Of a stretch of 64,000 nucleotides of DNA, positions 57,827 to 64,000 are shown piece after piece. The stretch lies in contig NZ_JAGGPN010000034.1 of NCBI RefSeq assembly GCF_018613795.1, positions 1 through 64,000 on the forward strand, written 5' to 3'. Position numbers and translations under genes: made by a program. The number at the start of each line of letters is the position of its first letter. Positions within the stretch are counted from its first letter, which is position 1. Below the pieces are notes generated by a model. It was not told where the DNA came from, did not search any database, and worked only from the letters and a program-made list of their open reading frames with translations. This stretch comes from Arthrobacter sp. ISL-65 (GTDB taxonomy: Bacteria > Actinomycetota > Actinomycetes > Actinomycetales > Micrococcaceae).

Positions 57827-59037
57827 TACACGCGCTCCAGCAGCATGGCCGTTCCCTGGCCCACGCCGATGCACATGGTGGCCAGGCCGATCCGCGCGTC
57901 TTCGCGCTCCATCCGGCCCAGCAGCGTGATGGCGATGCGGGAGCCGCTGGAACCCAGCGGGTGCCCCAAAGCGATCGCGCCGCCGTCGTTGTTCACAATG
58001 TCAGGGTCCAGCCCAAGGCGCCGCATGCTCGCAAGGGACTGGGTGGCAAACGCCTCGTTAAGTTCGACCGCGCCAAGGTCACCGACGCTGAGCCCGCTGC
58101 GCTTGAGCACCTTCTGCGTCGCCGGAACCGGGCCGATGCCCATGATTTCGGGCTCGCAGCCGGCGGACGCGCCGTCGATGATGCGGGCGCGGGGCGTGAG
58201 GCCCAGCCGCTGGATTGCGGCCTCAGAGGCCACGATGATCGCGGAAGCGCCGTCGTTGAGGGAGGACGAGTTGCCGGCGGTGACCACCGAGCCGCCCGGA
58301 ACCACAGGGCGGAGGCCGGACAGCACGTCCAGGCTGGTGCCTGCGCGGGGCCCCTCGTCCGTGTCCACCACCGTCTCGGTCTTCCGGGTCTTGACCGTCA
58401 CCGAGACGATTTCGTCCTTGAAGCGGCCCGCCTCGATGGCCGCGAGTGCCTTTCCGTGGGAGCGGACGGCAAAGGCGTCGGCGTCCTCGCGGGAAATGCC
58501 ATCCATGCGGCCCACTTCCTCGGCGGTTTCCGGCATGGAGAACGTCATCTTGCCGTCGCGCGACAGCTCGCCCTTCTTGAACAGCGGGTTCACGAAGCGC
58601 CAGCCGATGGAGGTGTCGAAGATGTCGCCGGGCTTCGCGAACGCCGCCTGCGGCTTCTCCTGGACCCAGGGCGCGCGGCTCATGGACTCCACGCCGCCGG
58701 CCACCACGATGTCCGCGGCCCCGGACTTGATCATCTGGCTGGCCATGATGATGGCGCTCAGGCCCGAGGCGCAGAGCCGGTTCACGGTGATGCCGGGAAT
58801 GTGCAGCGGGAGCCCGGCGAGGATGGTGGCCATGCGCGCCACGTTGCGGTTCTCCTCGCCCGCGCCGTTGGCGTTGCCGAGGATGACCTCGTCGATCGCG
58901 TCCGGATCCATACCTGCCCGGGCCACGGCCTCGCGGACCACCAGCGCGGCGAGATCATCGGGCCGGACCGCCGAAAGCGCTCCGCCGTATCGTCCCACCG
59001 GGGTGCGGGCACCGCCAACCAGAAAAGCCTGGACCAT
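57826..59037 (-). CDS. paaJ: Thiolase (3-oxoadipyl-CoA / acetyl-CoA acyltransferase)
   Basis: 403 residues. Acyl-enzyme Cys in NRLCASGLSAIIMAS (about residue 88), His in NNDGGAIALGHPLGSSGSRI, and the second Cys in TMCIGVGQGTAML are the three thiolase active-site blocks. The conserved GGVESMSRAPW is present. PaaJ thiolases cleave 3-oxoadipyl-CoA to succinyl-CoA and acetyl-CoA and also act at an earlier C8 step. First gene of the second paa transcript, preceded by operator 4. Confidence 0.88.
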   Translation of the reverse strand: MVQAFLVGGARTPVGRYGGALSAVRPDDLAALVVREAVARAGMDPDAIDEVILGNANGAGEENRNVARMATILAGLPLHIPGITVNRLCASGLSAIIMASQMIKSGAADIVVAGGVESMSRAPWVQEKPQAAFAKPGDIFDTSIGWRFVNPLFKKGELSRDGKMTFSMPETAEEVGRMDGISREDADAFAVRSHGKALAAIEAGRFKDEIVSVTVKTRKTETVVDTDEGPRAGTSLDVLSGLRPVVPGGSVVTAGNSSSLNDGASAIIVASEAAIQRLGLTPRARIIDGASAGCEPEIMGIGPVPATQKVLKRSGLSVGDLGAVELNEAFATQSLASMRRLGLDPDIVNNDGGAIALGHPLGSSGSRIAITLLGRMEREDARIGLATMCIGVGQGTAMLLERV

Positions 59038-59078
59038 GAGAACATCCTTTTCGCAGAAGCTGGGCCGGAAGCGAATAA

Positions 59079-59099
59079 ATTACCGACCGTTCGTTCTAT
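59079..59099. promoter_or_regulatory. Putative PaaR operator 4 (upstream of the thiolase operon)
   Basis: ATTACCGACCGTTCGTTCTA then T, 42 nt upstream of the thiolase start. TTACCGAnCGTTCG matches operators 2 and 3. Confidence 0.65.
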
Positions 59100-59140
59100 A
59101 AAGATTACACGGTGCGGGCAGCCGGTCAACGGGACCGGAG

Positions 59141-59197
59141 TTTTTGTCCACTTGTCGCGACCTAACGTGCCTCGAAGTCGTGACAAGTGGACAAAAA
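59141..59197. repeat. Long intergenic hairpin element C (TTTTTGT-type ends)
   Basis: 20-nt arms, 59141-59160 (TTTTTGTCCACTTGTCGCGA) and 59178-59197, are complementary with one G-U pair; loop 17 nt. The outer bases are CGGAG on the left. T tract on the 5' side and A tract on the 3' side. It lies 24 nt beyond the pentapeptide gene's stop and between it and operator 4. Confidence 0.85.
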
Positions 59198-59221
59198 ATC
59201 TTCCTTCGTGGGCCGGGCTCG

Positions 59222-59911
59222 TCAGGCCACGACAACGCCCAGGTGGGCCGCCAGGAGTGGAGCCAGGAGTCCCAGCTGGTACTCGTCAATCACAACGCCG
59301 GCCAGGCTGCCCAGGCCGCTGATGCTCCGGAAGTCCGTGCCGCGCAGGTCGAAGTCCTTCAGCTTGGCGCCAGCCAGGTCCAGGCTTCCGATAGTGCAGT
59401 TTTTCAGCGCCACCCGGGCGGCGGTTGCGGAACCCAGGTCCAGTTCGCTGATGATGCAGTCACTGATCTGCACGTCCGCCAGCCGGGAGCCCCGCAGATT
59501 CAGGTAGTCCAGCTTGCCGCCGTCGATCCGCACCGACTGCCAGCCGCTCTCGTAGAGCTCCGCCGACCCCCACCTGGGGTTGCTGATGACGACGTCGTGC
59601 ATGGTGGACCGGGCCAGGTTCAGCACGGGGGCAAAGGCCTCCTCGATGACGCAGTCCCGGAAGGTGGCACCGCGCAGCTGGGCTTCGTTGAAGGAGACGC
59701 CGGCGAATTGGCATTCGGCGAACGTGATGCCGCTGAGCTCCAGCCCGTCGGCGGCGGCGCGCGTGTACCGCATGCCGTCGTACCGCTCGGCACGCCTGAA
59801 GTCCGGCTCATCGTCGTCCCGGAGGCCCTCCAGCCGGACCGGTGCCAGCCTCGGTGGGGTAATCTTCGACGCCGCATCCTGCCGGGGTTTCCCCGGGGAC
59901 CTTCCCGCCAC
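59222..59911 (-). CDS. Pentapeptide-repeat-like protein
   Basis: 229 residues from GTG 59911 (TAGTG overlap with the SRPBCC stop). The central region is a degenerate pentapeptide helix with the A(D/N)LxX rhythm: ELSGITFAECQFAGVSFNEA, RGATFRDCVIEEA, LNLRGSRLADVQISDCIISE, LKDFDLRGTDFRSI. Such right-handed quadrilateral beta-helices mediate protein contacts; some protect gyrase. The N-terminal DFRRAERYDGMRYTRAAADG is conserved in related proteins. Function unknown. Confidence 0.75.
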   Translation of the reverse strand: MAGRSPGKPRQDAASKITPPRLAPVRLEGLRDDDEPDFRRAERYDGMRYTRAAADGLELSGITFAECQFAGVSFNEAQLRGATFRDCVIEEAFAPVLNLARSTMHDVVISNPRWGSAELYESGWQSVRIDGGKLDYLNLRGSRLADVQISDCIISELDLGSATAARVALKNCTIGSLDLAGAKLKDFDLRGTDFRSISGLGSLAGVVIDEYQLGLLAPLLAAHLGVVVA

Positions 59912-60369
59912 TACAGCTGCTCCGCTTTCGCGGCAATTTCGGCGAGGTCCTTCGCCAGGGCCTTTCGCGTCATGCGCATGCCCATCCGTCCGAACAGGGC
60001 GAGCATCAGCCGGCTGAGCACGGTGGGCCTGAGAACCTCCGCGCCGAAGGTCAGGGTCAGGCCGGTCCCGCCGCTCCGCTCTTCCAGCGTGAACCGGAAG
60101 GTGTAGTCCGCTCCGCCCTGCAGCGCCTTGACTGTTGTGCTGCGTGCCGGATCTGCCTGGGACACCCACATTTCCACGGTTTCGCGCCGGCCCATCATGG
60201 ACCTCGTCTCCTTCCAGCGGGTCCCTTCGCCGTACGGCCCCTCGCTGACCATCTGGATGGACTCGACGCCGGAAAGCGTGGCGGCCGACCCCGGAATGTC
60301 CGAGATCACCTGCCAGACTCTCTCCGGAGGGGCGTTCACGTGCTGACTCAGGCTGATGCTGTGATCCAT
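59911..60369 (-). CDS. SRPBCC (START-like) family protein
   Basis: 152 residues. MDHSISLSQHVNAPPERVWQ and the segment VISDIPGSAATLSGVESIQM form the first strand, helix and strand of a polyketide-cyclase/dehydrase fold; the C-terminal helix is ALFGRMGMRMTRKALAKDLA. It is translationally coupled to the pentapeptide gene. Ligand unknown. Different from the SRPBCC protein at 55415. Confidence 0.78.
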   Translation of the reverse strand: MDHSISLSQHVNAPPERVWQVISDIPGSAATLSGVESIQMVSEGPYGEGTRWKETRSMMGRRETVEMWVSQADPARSTTVKALQGGADYTFRFTLEERSGGTGLTLTFGAEVLRPTVLSRLMLALFGRMGMRMTRKALAKDLAEIAAKAEQL

Positions 60370-60496
60370 CCTTCGAGCCTAGCCGCGGGGCCGACATTTT
60401 TGGTCCGCAGCGCACCCCCTCCGTGCCGCACCTCCCGGGAGCCCCGCACCACGCAACCCTCTGGCCTCAACACAAAATGCCCGCCAGGGCTTGAAA

Positions 60497-60514
60497 TAGT
60501 AAGCATGCTTCGTG
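60497..60514. promoter_or_regulatory. 18-bp palindromic element, copy 3
   Basis: TAGTAAGCATGCTTCGTG, 53 nt before the CsbD start. The inner AAGCATGCTT is a perfect palindrome; the right end is diverged. Confidence 0.6.
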
Positions 60515-60567
60515 TTAGGCTGAAGCGGCTTTGTCAGATCAACCGGTAACGGAAGGTGGTTCCCACC

Positions 60568-60744
60568 ATGGGCATCGGAGACAAGATCCAGAACGCTGCA
60601 GCGGACTTCGGCGGTAAGGCGAAGGAAGCAGCAGGCAACGCGACGGACAATGACGGCCTGAAGGCAGAGGGCCAGAAGGACCAGGTGGTCGCCGACGCCA
60701 AGAAGGTCGGCGAAGACGTTAAGGACGAATTCAAGCGGGATTAG
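60568..60744 (+). CDS. CsbD-like stress protein
   Basis: 58 residues from ATG 60568. MGIGDKIQNAAADFGGKAKE and the charged helix NDGLKAEGQKDQVVADAKKV are a standard CsbD fold: small, hydrophilic, helical, stress-induced. GGAAGG lies 11 nt upstream. The 18-bp palindrome lies upstream. It is followed by a strong terminator, so it is a single-gene transcript. Confidence 0.88.
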   Translation: MGIGDKIQNAAADFGGKAKEAAGNATDNDGLKAEGQKDQVVADAKKVGEDVKDEFKRD

Positions 60745-60757
60745 TACATCCCGCGCA

Positions 60758-60805
60758 ACGGTGACGCCGGACTCCCTTGGGGGGAGCCCGGCGTCACCGT
60801 TTTTT
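60758..60805 (+). terminator. Intrinsic terminator after csbD-like gene
   Basis: ACGGTGACGCCGGACTCCC (60758-60776) pairs with GGGAGCCCGGCGTCACCGT (60782-60800), with one mismatch, followed by TTTTTT. This is a classical Rho-independent terminator. Confidence 0.92.
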
Positions 60806-60875
60806 GCATGACGGCCAGGCTGAAGCCCCGCAAAGACGGCCCATGCAACACTCCGGCCCGTGCAAGACTGGGCGC

Positions 60876-61601
60876 ATGACGCACGTAGACCTGAGCGGGA
60901 CAGGCACTGCCGCCGTTGGATCCAAGAACCTGCGCGGCTACCTCGCCACCCCCACCGGCACGGGCCCCTTTCCCGGCGTCGTGATGATCCACGAGGTGTT
61001 CGGCCTCAGCGACCAGATCCGGCGCCACGCCGATCGGCTGGCTGCGGCCGGCTACCTCACGCTCGCCGTGGACCTCTACAGCGACGGCGGCCCCCGCCGC
61101 TGCCTGGTCGGCACCGTGAAATCCATGATGACGGGCGAAGGGCGGGTTTTTGCCGACATCGCTGCCGCGCGGTCCTGGCTTCAGGCATCGGCCCTCTCCA
61201 ACGGCCGCACGGGCGTCATCGGCTTCTGCATGGGCGGAGGGTTCGCGCTGTTGGCGGCCAACGACGGCTTCGACGCGGCTTCAGTGAACTACGGCCGCCT
61301 CCCCCGCGACCTTGAGCCGGCCCTCCGGGGCGCCTGCCCGATGGTCGCGAACTATGGCGCGCAGGACCGCACCCTGCGGGACGCCGCGGCCAGGCTGGAA
61401 TCCGCCCTGGCTGCGGTGGGAGTTGCACACGACGTCAAGGAGTTCCCGACGGCGGGGCACTCGTTCCTGAACGACCAGGAGGAAGGCCCTCGGGCACTGC
61501 GGCCGCTGGCGCGGGTGATGGGGATTGGCCCGGATCCGGCCGCTGCCCCGGAGGCATGGCGCCGGATCGAGGACCACTTCGCCCGGTATCTAAAGGACTA
61601 G
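60876..61601 (+). CDS. Dienelactone hydrolase family protein
   Basis: 241 residues from ATG 60876. The alpha/beta-hydrolase of DLH type: VVMIHEVFGLSDQIRRHADR, the nucleophile elbow GFCMGGGFALL (Cys in place of Ser), Asp in YGAQDRT and His in AGHSFLN. The Cys nucleophile is typical for dienelactone hydrolases that open lactones in chlorocatechol pathways, but many homologues act on unknown esters. Cytoplasmic. No paa or catechol genes adjoin it. Confidence 0.88.
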   Translation: MTHVDLSGTGTAAVGSKNLRGYLATPTGTGPFPGVVMIHEVFGLSDQIRRHADRLAAAGYLTLAVDLYSDGGPRRCLVGTVKSMMTGEGRVFADIAAARSWLQASALSNGRTGVIGFCMGGGFALLAANDGFDAASVNYGRLPRDLEPALRGACPMVANYGAQDRTLRDAAARLESALAAVGVAHDVKEFPTAGHSFLNDQEEGPRALRPLARVMGIGPDPAAAPEAWRRIEDHFARYLKD

Positions 61602-61608
61602 CCCCTCT

Positions 61609-61663
61609 GCGCGAACGGACACTTGAGGCCCCAGAATCGAGGGCCACAAGTGTCCGTTCGCGC
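61609..61663. repeat. Long intergenic hairpin with 22-nt arms
   Basis: Arms 61609-61630 and 61642-61663 are complementary over 22 nt with one mismatch (core GCGCGAACGGACACTTG with CAAGTGTCCGTTCGCGC); loop 11 nt. It starts 8 nt after the dienelactone hydrolase stop. It has no U tract. Confidence 0.85.
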
Positions 61664-61678
61664 TTCCCCCAAGAAACG

Positions 61679-61718
61679 ACGACGGCGAGCGCCTCCGAAA
61701 AGGAGGGCCCGCCGTCGT
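61679..61718 (-). terminator. Terminator hairpin after the amino-acid permease gene
   Basis: ACGACGGCG (61679-61687) pairs with CGCCGTCGT (61710-61718), enclosing CCTCC/GGAGG. On the minus strand it follows the permease stop (61730) and is followed by CGTTTCTT. Confidence 0.75.
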
Positions 61719-61729
61719 GTTAAGACAGG

Positions 61730-63190
61730 CTAGCTGAAGAGTTCGCTCTTCGGCTCGTTGTTCTTGACCTTCTGCCAGCCGAGCCACAGAACCAGGGCGA
61801 AGAACGGAACGGTGGCAAGGGTCCACAGGCCGAGGTGGAAGACTTCGCCGGTCTTGCTGGTCATGGTGTCGAAGCCGATCAGCACCGTAATCGCGAGCAG
61901 GCCCACGAGCCCGGCCCAGCTGGTCCAGGGCGAACCCGGCATCGGCAGGCTGGAAACCTGGCCCTTGCGGTGCCGCAGCGCGATCTGGCTAGCGAAGATG
62001 GCGCCCCACGTGAAGATGACGCCGATGGACGCGGTGTTGAGCGCGAGGTCGAACGCGTGCGAGCCGCCCAGCCAGATGTTGAGCAGGATGCCCACCAGGT
62101 AGAACGCGGCGATGGCCAGGATCGCGGCGTACGGGACGTGGCGCTTGGACATCCGGGTGAGCCACTGCGGGGCATGCCCGTTGTTGGCCATGGTGCGGAA
62201 CACGCGGCCGATCGAGTAGAGCCCCGAGTTACAGGAGGACAGGGCGGCGGTGATGACGATCATGTTCATCACGTCGCCTACCCAGCCCAGGCCCATCTGG
62301 CCGAACACGGTGACGAACGGTGAGGTGCCGGCCTTGTACTGGTCGGACGGGAGAAGCATGGCCAGCAGGGTGACGGAACCGACGTAGAACACCACAATGC
62401 GGAGCACGACGGCGCGGATCGCCCTGGGCACTTCGCGTTCCGGATTCTGCATCTCGCCGGCGGTGATGCCGACGAGCTCGATGCCGTTGTACGCGAAGAT
62501 AACCGCATTCAGGACCAGGACCATCACCAGGGCGCCCTTGGGGAACAACCCGCCGTCGGCCGCGAAGAGGTTGGCGACCGAGGCGTGGCCGTCGCCGACC
62601 CTGGCGTTGGTGACCACCATGAAGGTGCCCACTGCCAGGAAGATCAGGATAGCTCCCACTTTCAGGCAGGACGCCCAAAACTCGAATTCGCCGAACGCCT
62701 TGACGCTGAGCAGGTTCACCGCCACCAGCAGGGCCAGCGCGGCGATGGCGGAGGCTTCCACCGGCACGTTCGGGAAGAAGAACTGGAAGTAGAGGCCGAT
62801 CGCGATGAGTTCCGCGATCCCGGTCATGCCCCAGTTGATGAAGTACATCCAGCCGGACAGGTAGGCGCCCTTCTTGCCGAACAATTCGCCGGAGTAGCTG
62901 ACGAAGGAGCCGGAGGTCTGGCGGTACATGATGAGTTCACCGAGGGCGCGCATCAGCAGGTAGGCGATGACGCCGGCGATGGCGTAGGAGAAAATCAGCG
63001 CGGGACCGGTGGAGGCCAGGCGGCCGCCCGCGCCCATGAAGAGGCCGACGCCGATGGCGCCGCCCATGGCGATCATGGTGACGTGGCGCCGGCCCAGGGT
63101 CTTCTTGTAGCCCTCGGCGCTGAGGGTCGAGTCGACGGCGGCGGATGGAGCCGTCGGGCTCATAAGTTCTGTTGGGGTACTTTGAGGCAC
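61730..63190 (-). CDS. Amino-acid permease (APC superfamily, GABA/AnsP-type)
   Basis: 486 residues, about 12 membrane helices. MIAMGGAIGVGLFMGAGGRL is the first unwound helix of APC transporters; LPSDQYKAGTSPFVTVFGQM and FNGIELVGITAGE-type AYNGIELVGITAGEMQNPER are diagnostic of the amino-acid permease (AAT) subfamily. It couples amino-acid uptake to proton symport. GTG start with AAGGA upstream. The specificity cannot be read from sequence alone. A degenerate TTTTTGT-type hairpin lies upstream of its start. Confidence 0.9.
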   Translation of the reverse strand: MPQSTPTELMSPTAPSAAVDSTLSAEGYKKTLGRRHVTMIAMGGAIGVGLFMGAGGRLASTGPALIFSYAIAGVIAYLLMRALGELIMYRQTSGSFVSYSGELFGKKGAYLSGWMYFINWGMTGIAELIAIGLYFQFFFPNVPVEASAIAALALLVAVNLLSVKAFGEFEFWASCLKVGAILIFLAVGTFMVVTNARVGDGHASVANLFAADGGLFPKGALVMVLVLNAVIFAYNGIELVGITAGEMQNPEREVPRAIRAVVLRIVVFYVGSVTLLAMLLPSDQYKAGTSPFVTVFGQMGLGWVGDVMNMIVITAALSSCNSGLYSIGRVFRTMANNGHAPQWLTRMSKRHVPYAAILAIAAFYLVGILLNIWLGGSHAFDLALNTASIGVIFTWGAIFASQIALRHRKGQVSSLPMPGSPWTSWAGLVGLLAITVLIGFDTMTSKTGEVFHLGLWTLATVPFFALVLWLGWQKVKNNEPKSELFS

Positions 63191-63249
63191 AACTGTTCCT
63201 TGTAGGTCGGGGGTTGCCTTGGATAGGGCACTGCCGGTTCCGGAACCTG

Positions 63250-63315
63250 GAGATTTTGTACAGATAATTCGACTTCAGGACCCTCTTGAGGACCATGTGT
63301 GTACAAAAACTCGTG
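63250..63315. repeat. Degenerate hairpin element B (TTTTTGT-type ends)
   Basis: Left arm GAGATTTTGTACA from 63250 and right arm TGTACAAAAACTC ending at 63313 pair with one mismatch; the interior is diverged. Left flank GTACAGATAAT is nearly identical to element A (GTGCAGATAAT). It sits between the permease start and the end of the VOC gene. Confidence 0.7.
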
Positions 63316-63444
63316 AAGCATCGAAGGTTCGCACGGCCTATCCATCGTACAAGATCCCCGGAGCGCTGCGTGACGGGGACAACATTCCCAGCCGGAACGG
63401 GGCGCCGGGTACGTCGCGAGCGGCGCTACCGGCACGTCCTCAGA

Positions 63445-63822
63445 TCAGGGCTCGAGCCGCCTGCGCAAGAGGCAGAACTCGTTGCCCTCAGGGTCGGCCA
63501 GGACGTGCCACTGCTCGTCGCCGGTTTGCCCGACGTCGGCGGGACGGGCGCCGAGGCCGAGCAACCGTTCCAGCTCGGCGTCCTGGTCCCGGTCGACCGG
63601 GTTGACGTCGATGTGCAGCGGGAGCTTTCCGGTCCGCGGGTCGCTGCTGGGACTCAGGATGATGGTGGGTTGCAGGCCCCCGAACCCGGCGTCGGGCGGG
63701 CCGATCTCGATCGCACCGTCCTCCCGGTCGAGTTCGACGTAGCCGAGGACTCCGCTCCAGAACCGCGCGAGCAGTTCGGGGTCGGCGCAGTTGAGGACCA
63801 GTTCGCTGATACGGCAAGCCAT
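63445..63822 (-). CDS. VOC (glyoxalase-like) protein
   Basis: 125 residues from ATG 63822. SELVLNCADPELLARFWSGV is the first VOC motif; KLPLHIDVNPVDRDQDAELE and WHVLADPEGNEFCLLRR are the second-half motifs with the conserved DPEGNEFC pattern. His and Glu ligand positions are present. Longer starts exist upstream but have no coding signal. It is distinct from the VOC protein at 45335. Confidence 0.82.
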   Translation of the reverse strand: MACRISELVLNCADPELLARFWSGVLGYVELDREDGAIEIGPPDAGFGGLQPTIILSPSSDPRTGKLPLHIDVNPVDRDQDAELERLLGLGARPADVGQTGDEQWHVLADPEGNEFCLLRRRLEP

Positions 63823-64000
63823 GAAGTCCAGTGTACGGAGACGCCCGGTGGGAAGGCAGCACATATTCGGACCCCCTGGCGTCGTCTCTAATTCGAATGG
63901 AGAAAAGCCTCCCGGCCGGGCGCTGTTGCGGCTACTGTGAGCACCATGGCCGGGGATCCGTTCCCGGCCATGGCACCGCACCGTCTCATGCGGGCGCCGG
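63823..64000. other. 3' edge of the window, no gene recognised
   Basis: The 178 nt upstream of the VOC gene contain a perfect 11-bp palindrome, CCATGGCCGGG (63945-63955) with CCCGGCCATGG (63964-63974). A frame beginning GTG 63938 stays open to the window end, but without a ribosome binding site. Confidence 0.4.

Noticed and set aside
59141..59197. Hairpin element C as an intrinsic terminator for the pentapeptide gene
   Set aside because: The T tract is at the 5' side and the A tract at the 3' side of the stem on both strands, so the RNA has no U tail after the hairpin. Factor-assisted termination remains possible.
63938..64000. Start of a gene reading out of the window
   Set aside because: A GTG-initiated frame is open to the end but there is no ribosome binding site, it is only 21 codons, and it overlaps a palindrome.

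Overview
The window is a chromosomal segment of a high-GC Gram-positive actinobacterium, most likely Arthrobacter sensu lato (Arthrobacter, Pseudarthrobacter or Paenarthrobacter, family Micrococcaceae). This rests on uniformly high-GC codon use, frequent GTG starts and ATGA/TAGTG gene overlaps, the gene families present (DUF2243, DUF4383, DUF6480, DUF6766, DUF6221, GAF-ANTAR proteins, an LCP protein, an LAXTG-type sorting signal, a bifunctional Pta next to AckA) and an actinobacterial-type phenylacetate (paa) gene set under a TetR regulator. I see no rRNA, tRNA, insertion sequence, prophage or CRISPR array. The species assignment is inference.

Layout. 1-5.1 kb: tail of a repetitive amphipathic protein, a MarR regulator, an overlapping operon (haem-oxygenase-like iron enzyme, glycosyltransferase, CDGSH protein) and two GAF-ANTAR regulators. 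5.2-11 kb: small stress and membrane proteins, a YbdK-type ligase, a wrecked M20 dipeptidase, a Rho-N protein/lipoprotein/DUF6766 cluster, a universal stress protein and a stop-interrupted membrane ORF. 11-18 kb: secreted phosphoesterase, low-molecular-weight phosphatase, LCP protein, histidine phosphatase, NAD(P)HX dehydratase and an orphan ABC substrate-binding lipoprotein. 18-23 kb: Cys-rich protein, CBS protein, frameshifted FRG gene, DUF4383 protein and an orphan ctaD behind a structured leader. 24-30 kb: oligopeptidase B, then a two-gene unit that looks like a leader-bearing precursor protein plus an M50-type membrane protease carrying a PqqD-like (RRE-like) domain. 30-37 kb: a signalling island with two related STAS-like proteins, a hybrid histidine kinase, a 52-residue secreted peptide, a helical-repeat protein and a GGDEF-EAL protein. 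37-40 kb: pta-ackA. 40-48.6 kb: two CPBP proteins and the first paa block (paaI, paaK, paaR, paaZ, second thioesterase). 48.7-56 kb: FetB-like permease, secreted beta-helix lipoprotein, monooxygenase-fold protein, wall-anchored serine protease with a tyrosine phosphatase, SGNH hydrolase. 56-59 kb: second paa block (thiolase, enoyl-CoA hydratase, 3-hydroxyacyl-CoA dehydrogenase). 59-64 kb: pentapeptide protein, SRPBCC protein, CsbD, dienelactone hydrolase, amino-acid permease, VOC protein.

How it works together. The two paa blocks encode activation of phenylacetate (PaaK), ring opening and aldehyde oxidation (PaaZ), thioesterases, and beta-oxidation to acetyl-CoA and succinyl-CoA. Four related palindromes (consensus close to TTACCGAACGTTCGGTAA) lie upstream of paaI, paaR, paaZ and the thiolase operon, so one TetR protein probably controls both blocks. 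Pta-AckA can turn over the acetyl-CoA produced.

The non-coding sequence carries three undescribed-looking patterns: (1) 32-bp tandem repeats at three loci, each beginning 0-6 nt after a stop codon and in the same orientation as the upstream gene; (2) intergenic hairpins with ends like CGAGTTTTTGT...ACAAAAACTCG, the reverse polarity of an intrinsic terminator; (3) an 18-bp palindrome (TAGTAATC/A-TGCTTACTA type) upstream of three surface or stress genes, including the precursor/protease pair. The precursor plus RRE-like M50 protease pair at 26.4-29.9 kb is my leading candidate for an undescribed system.
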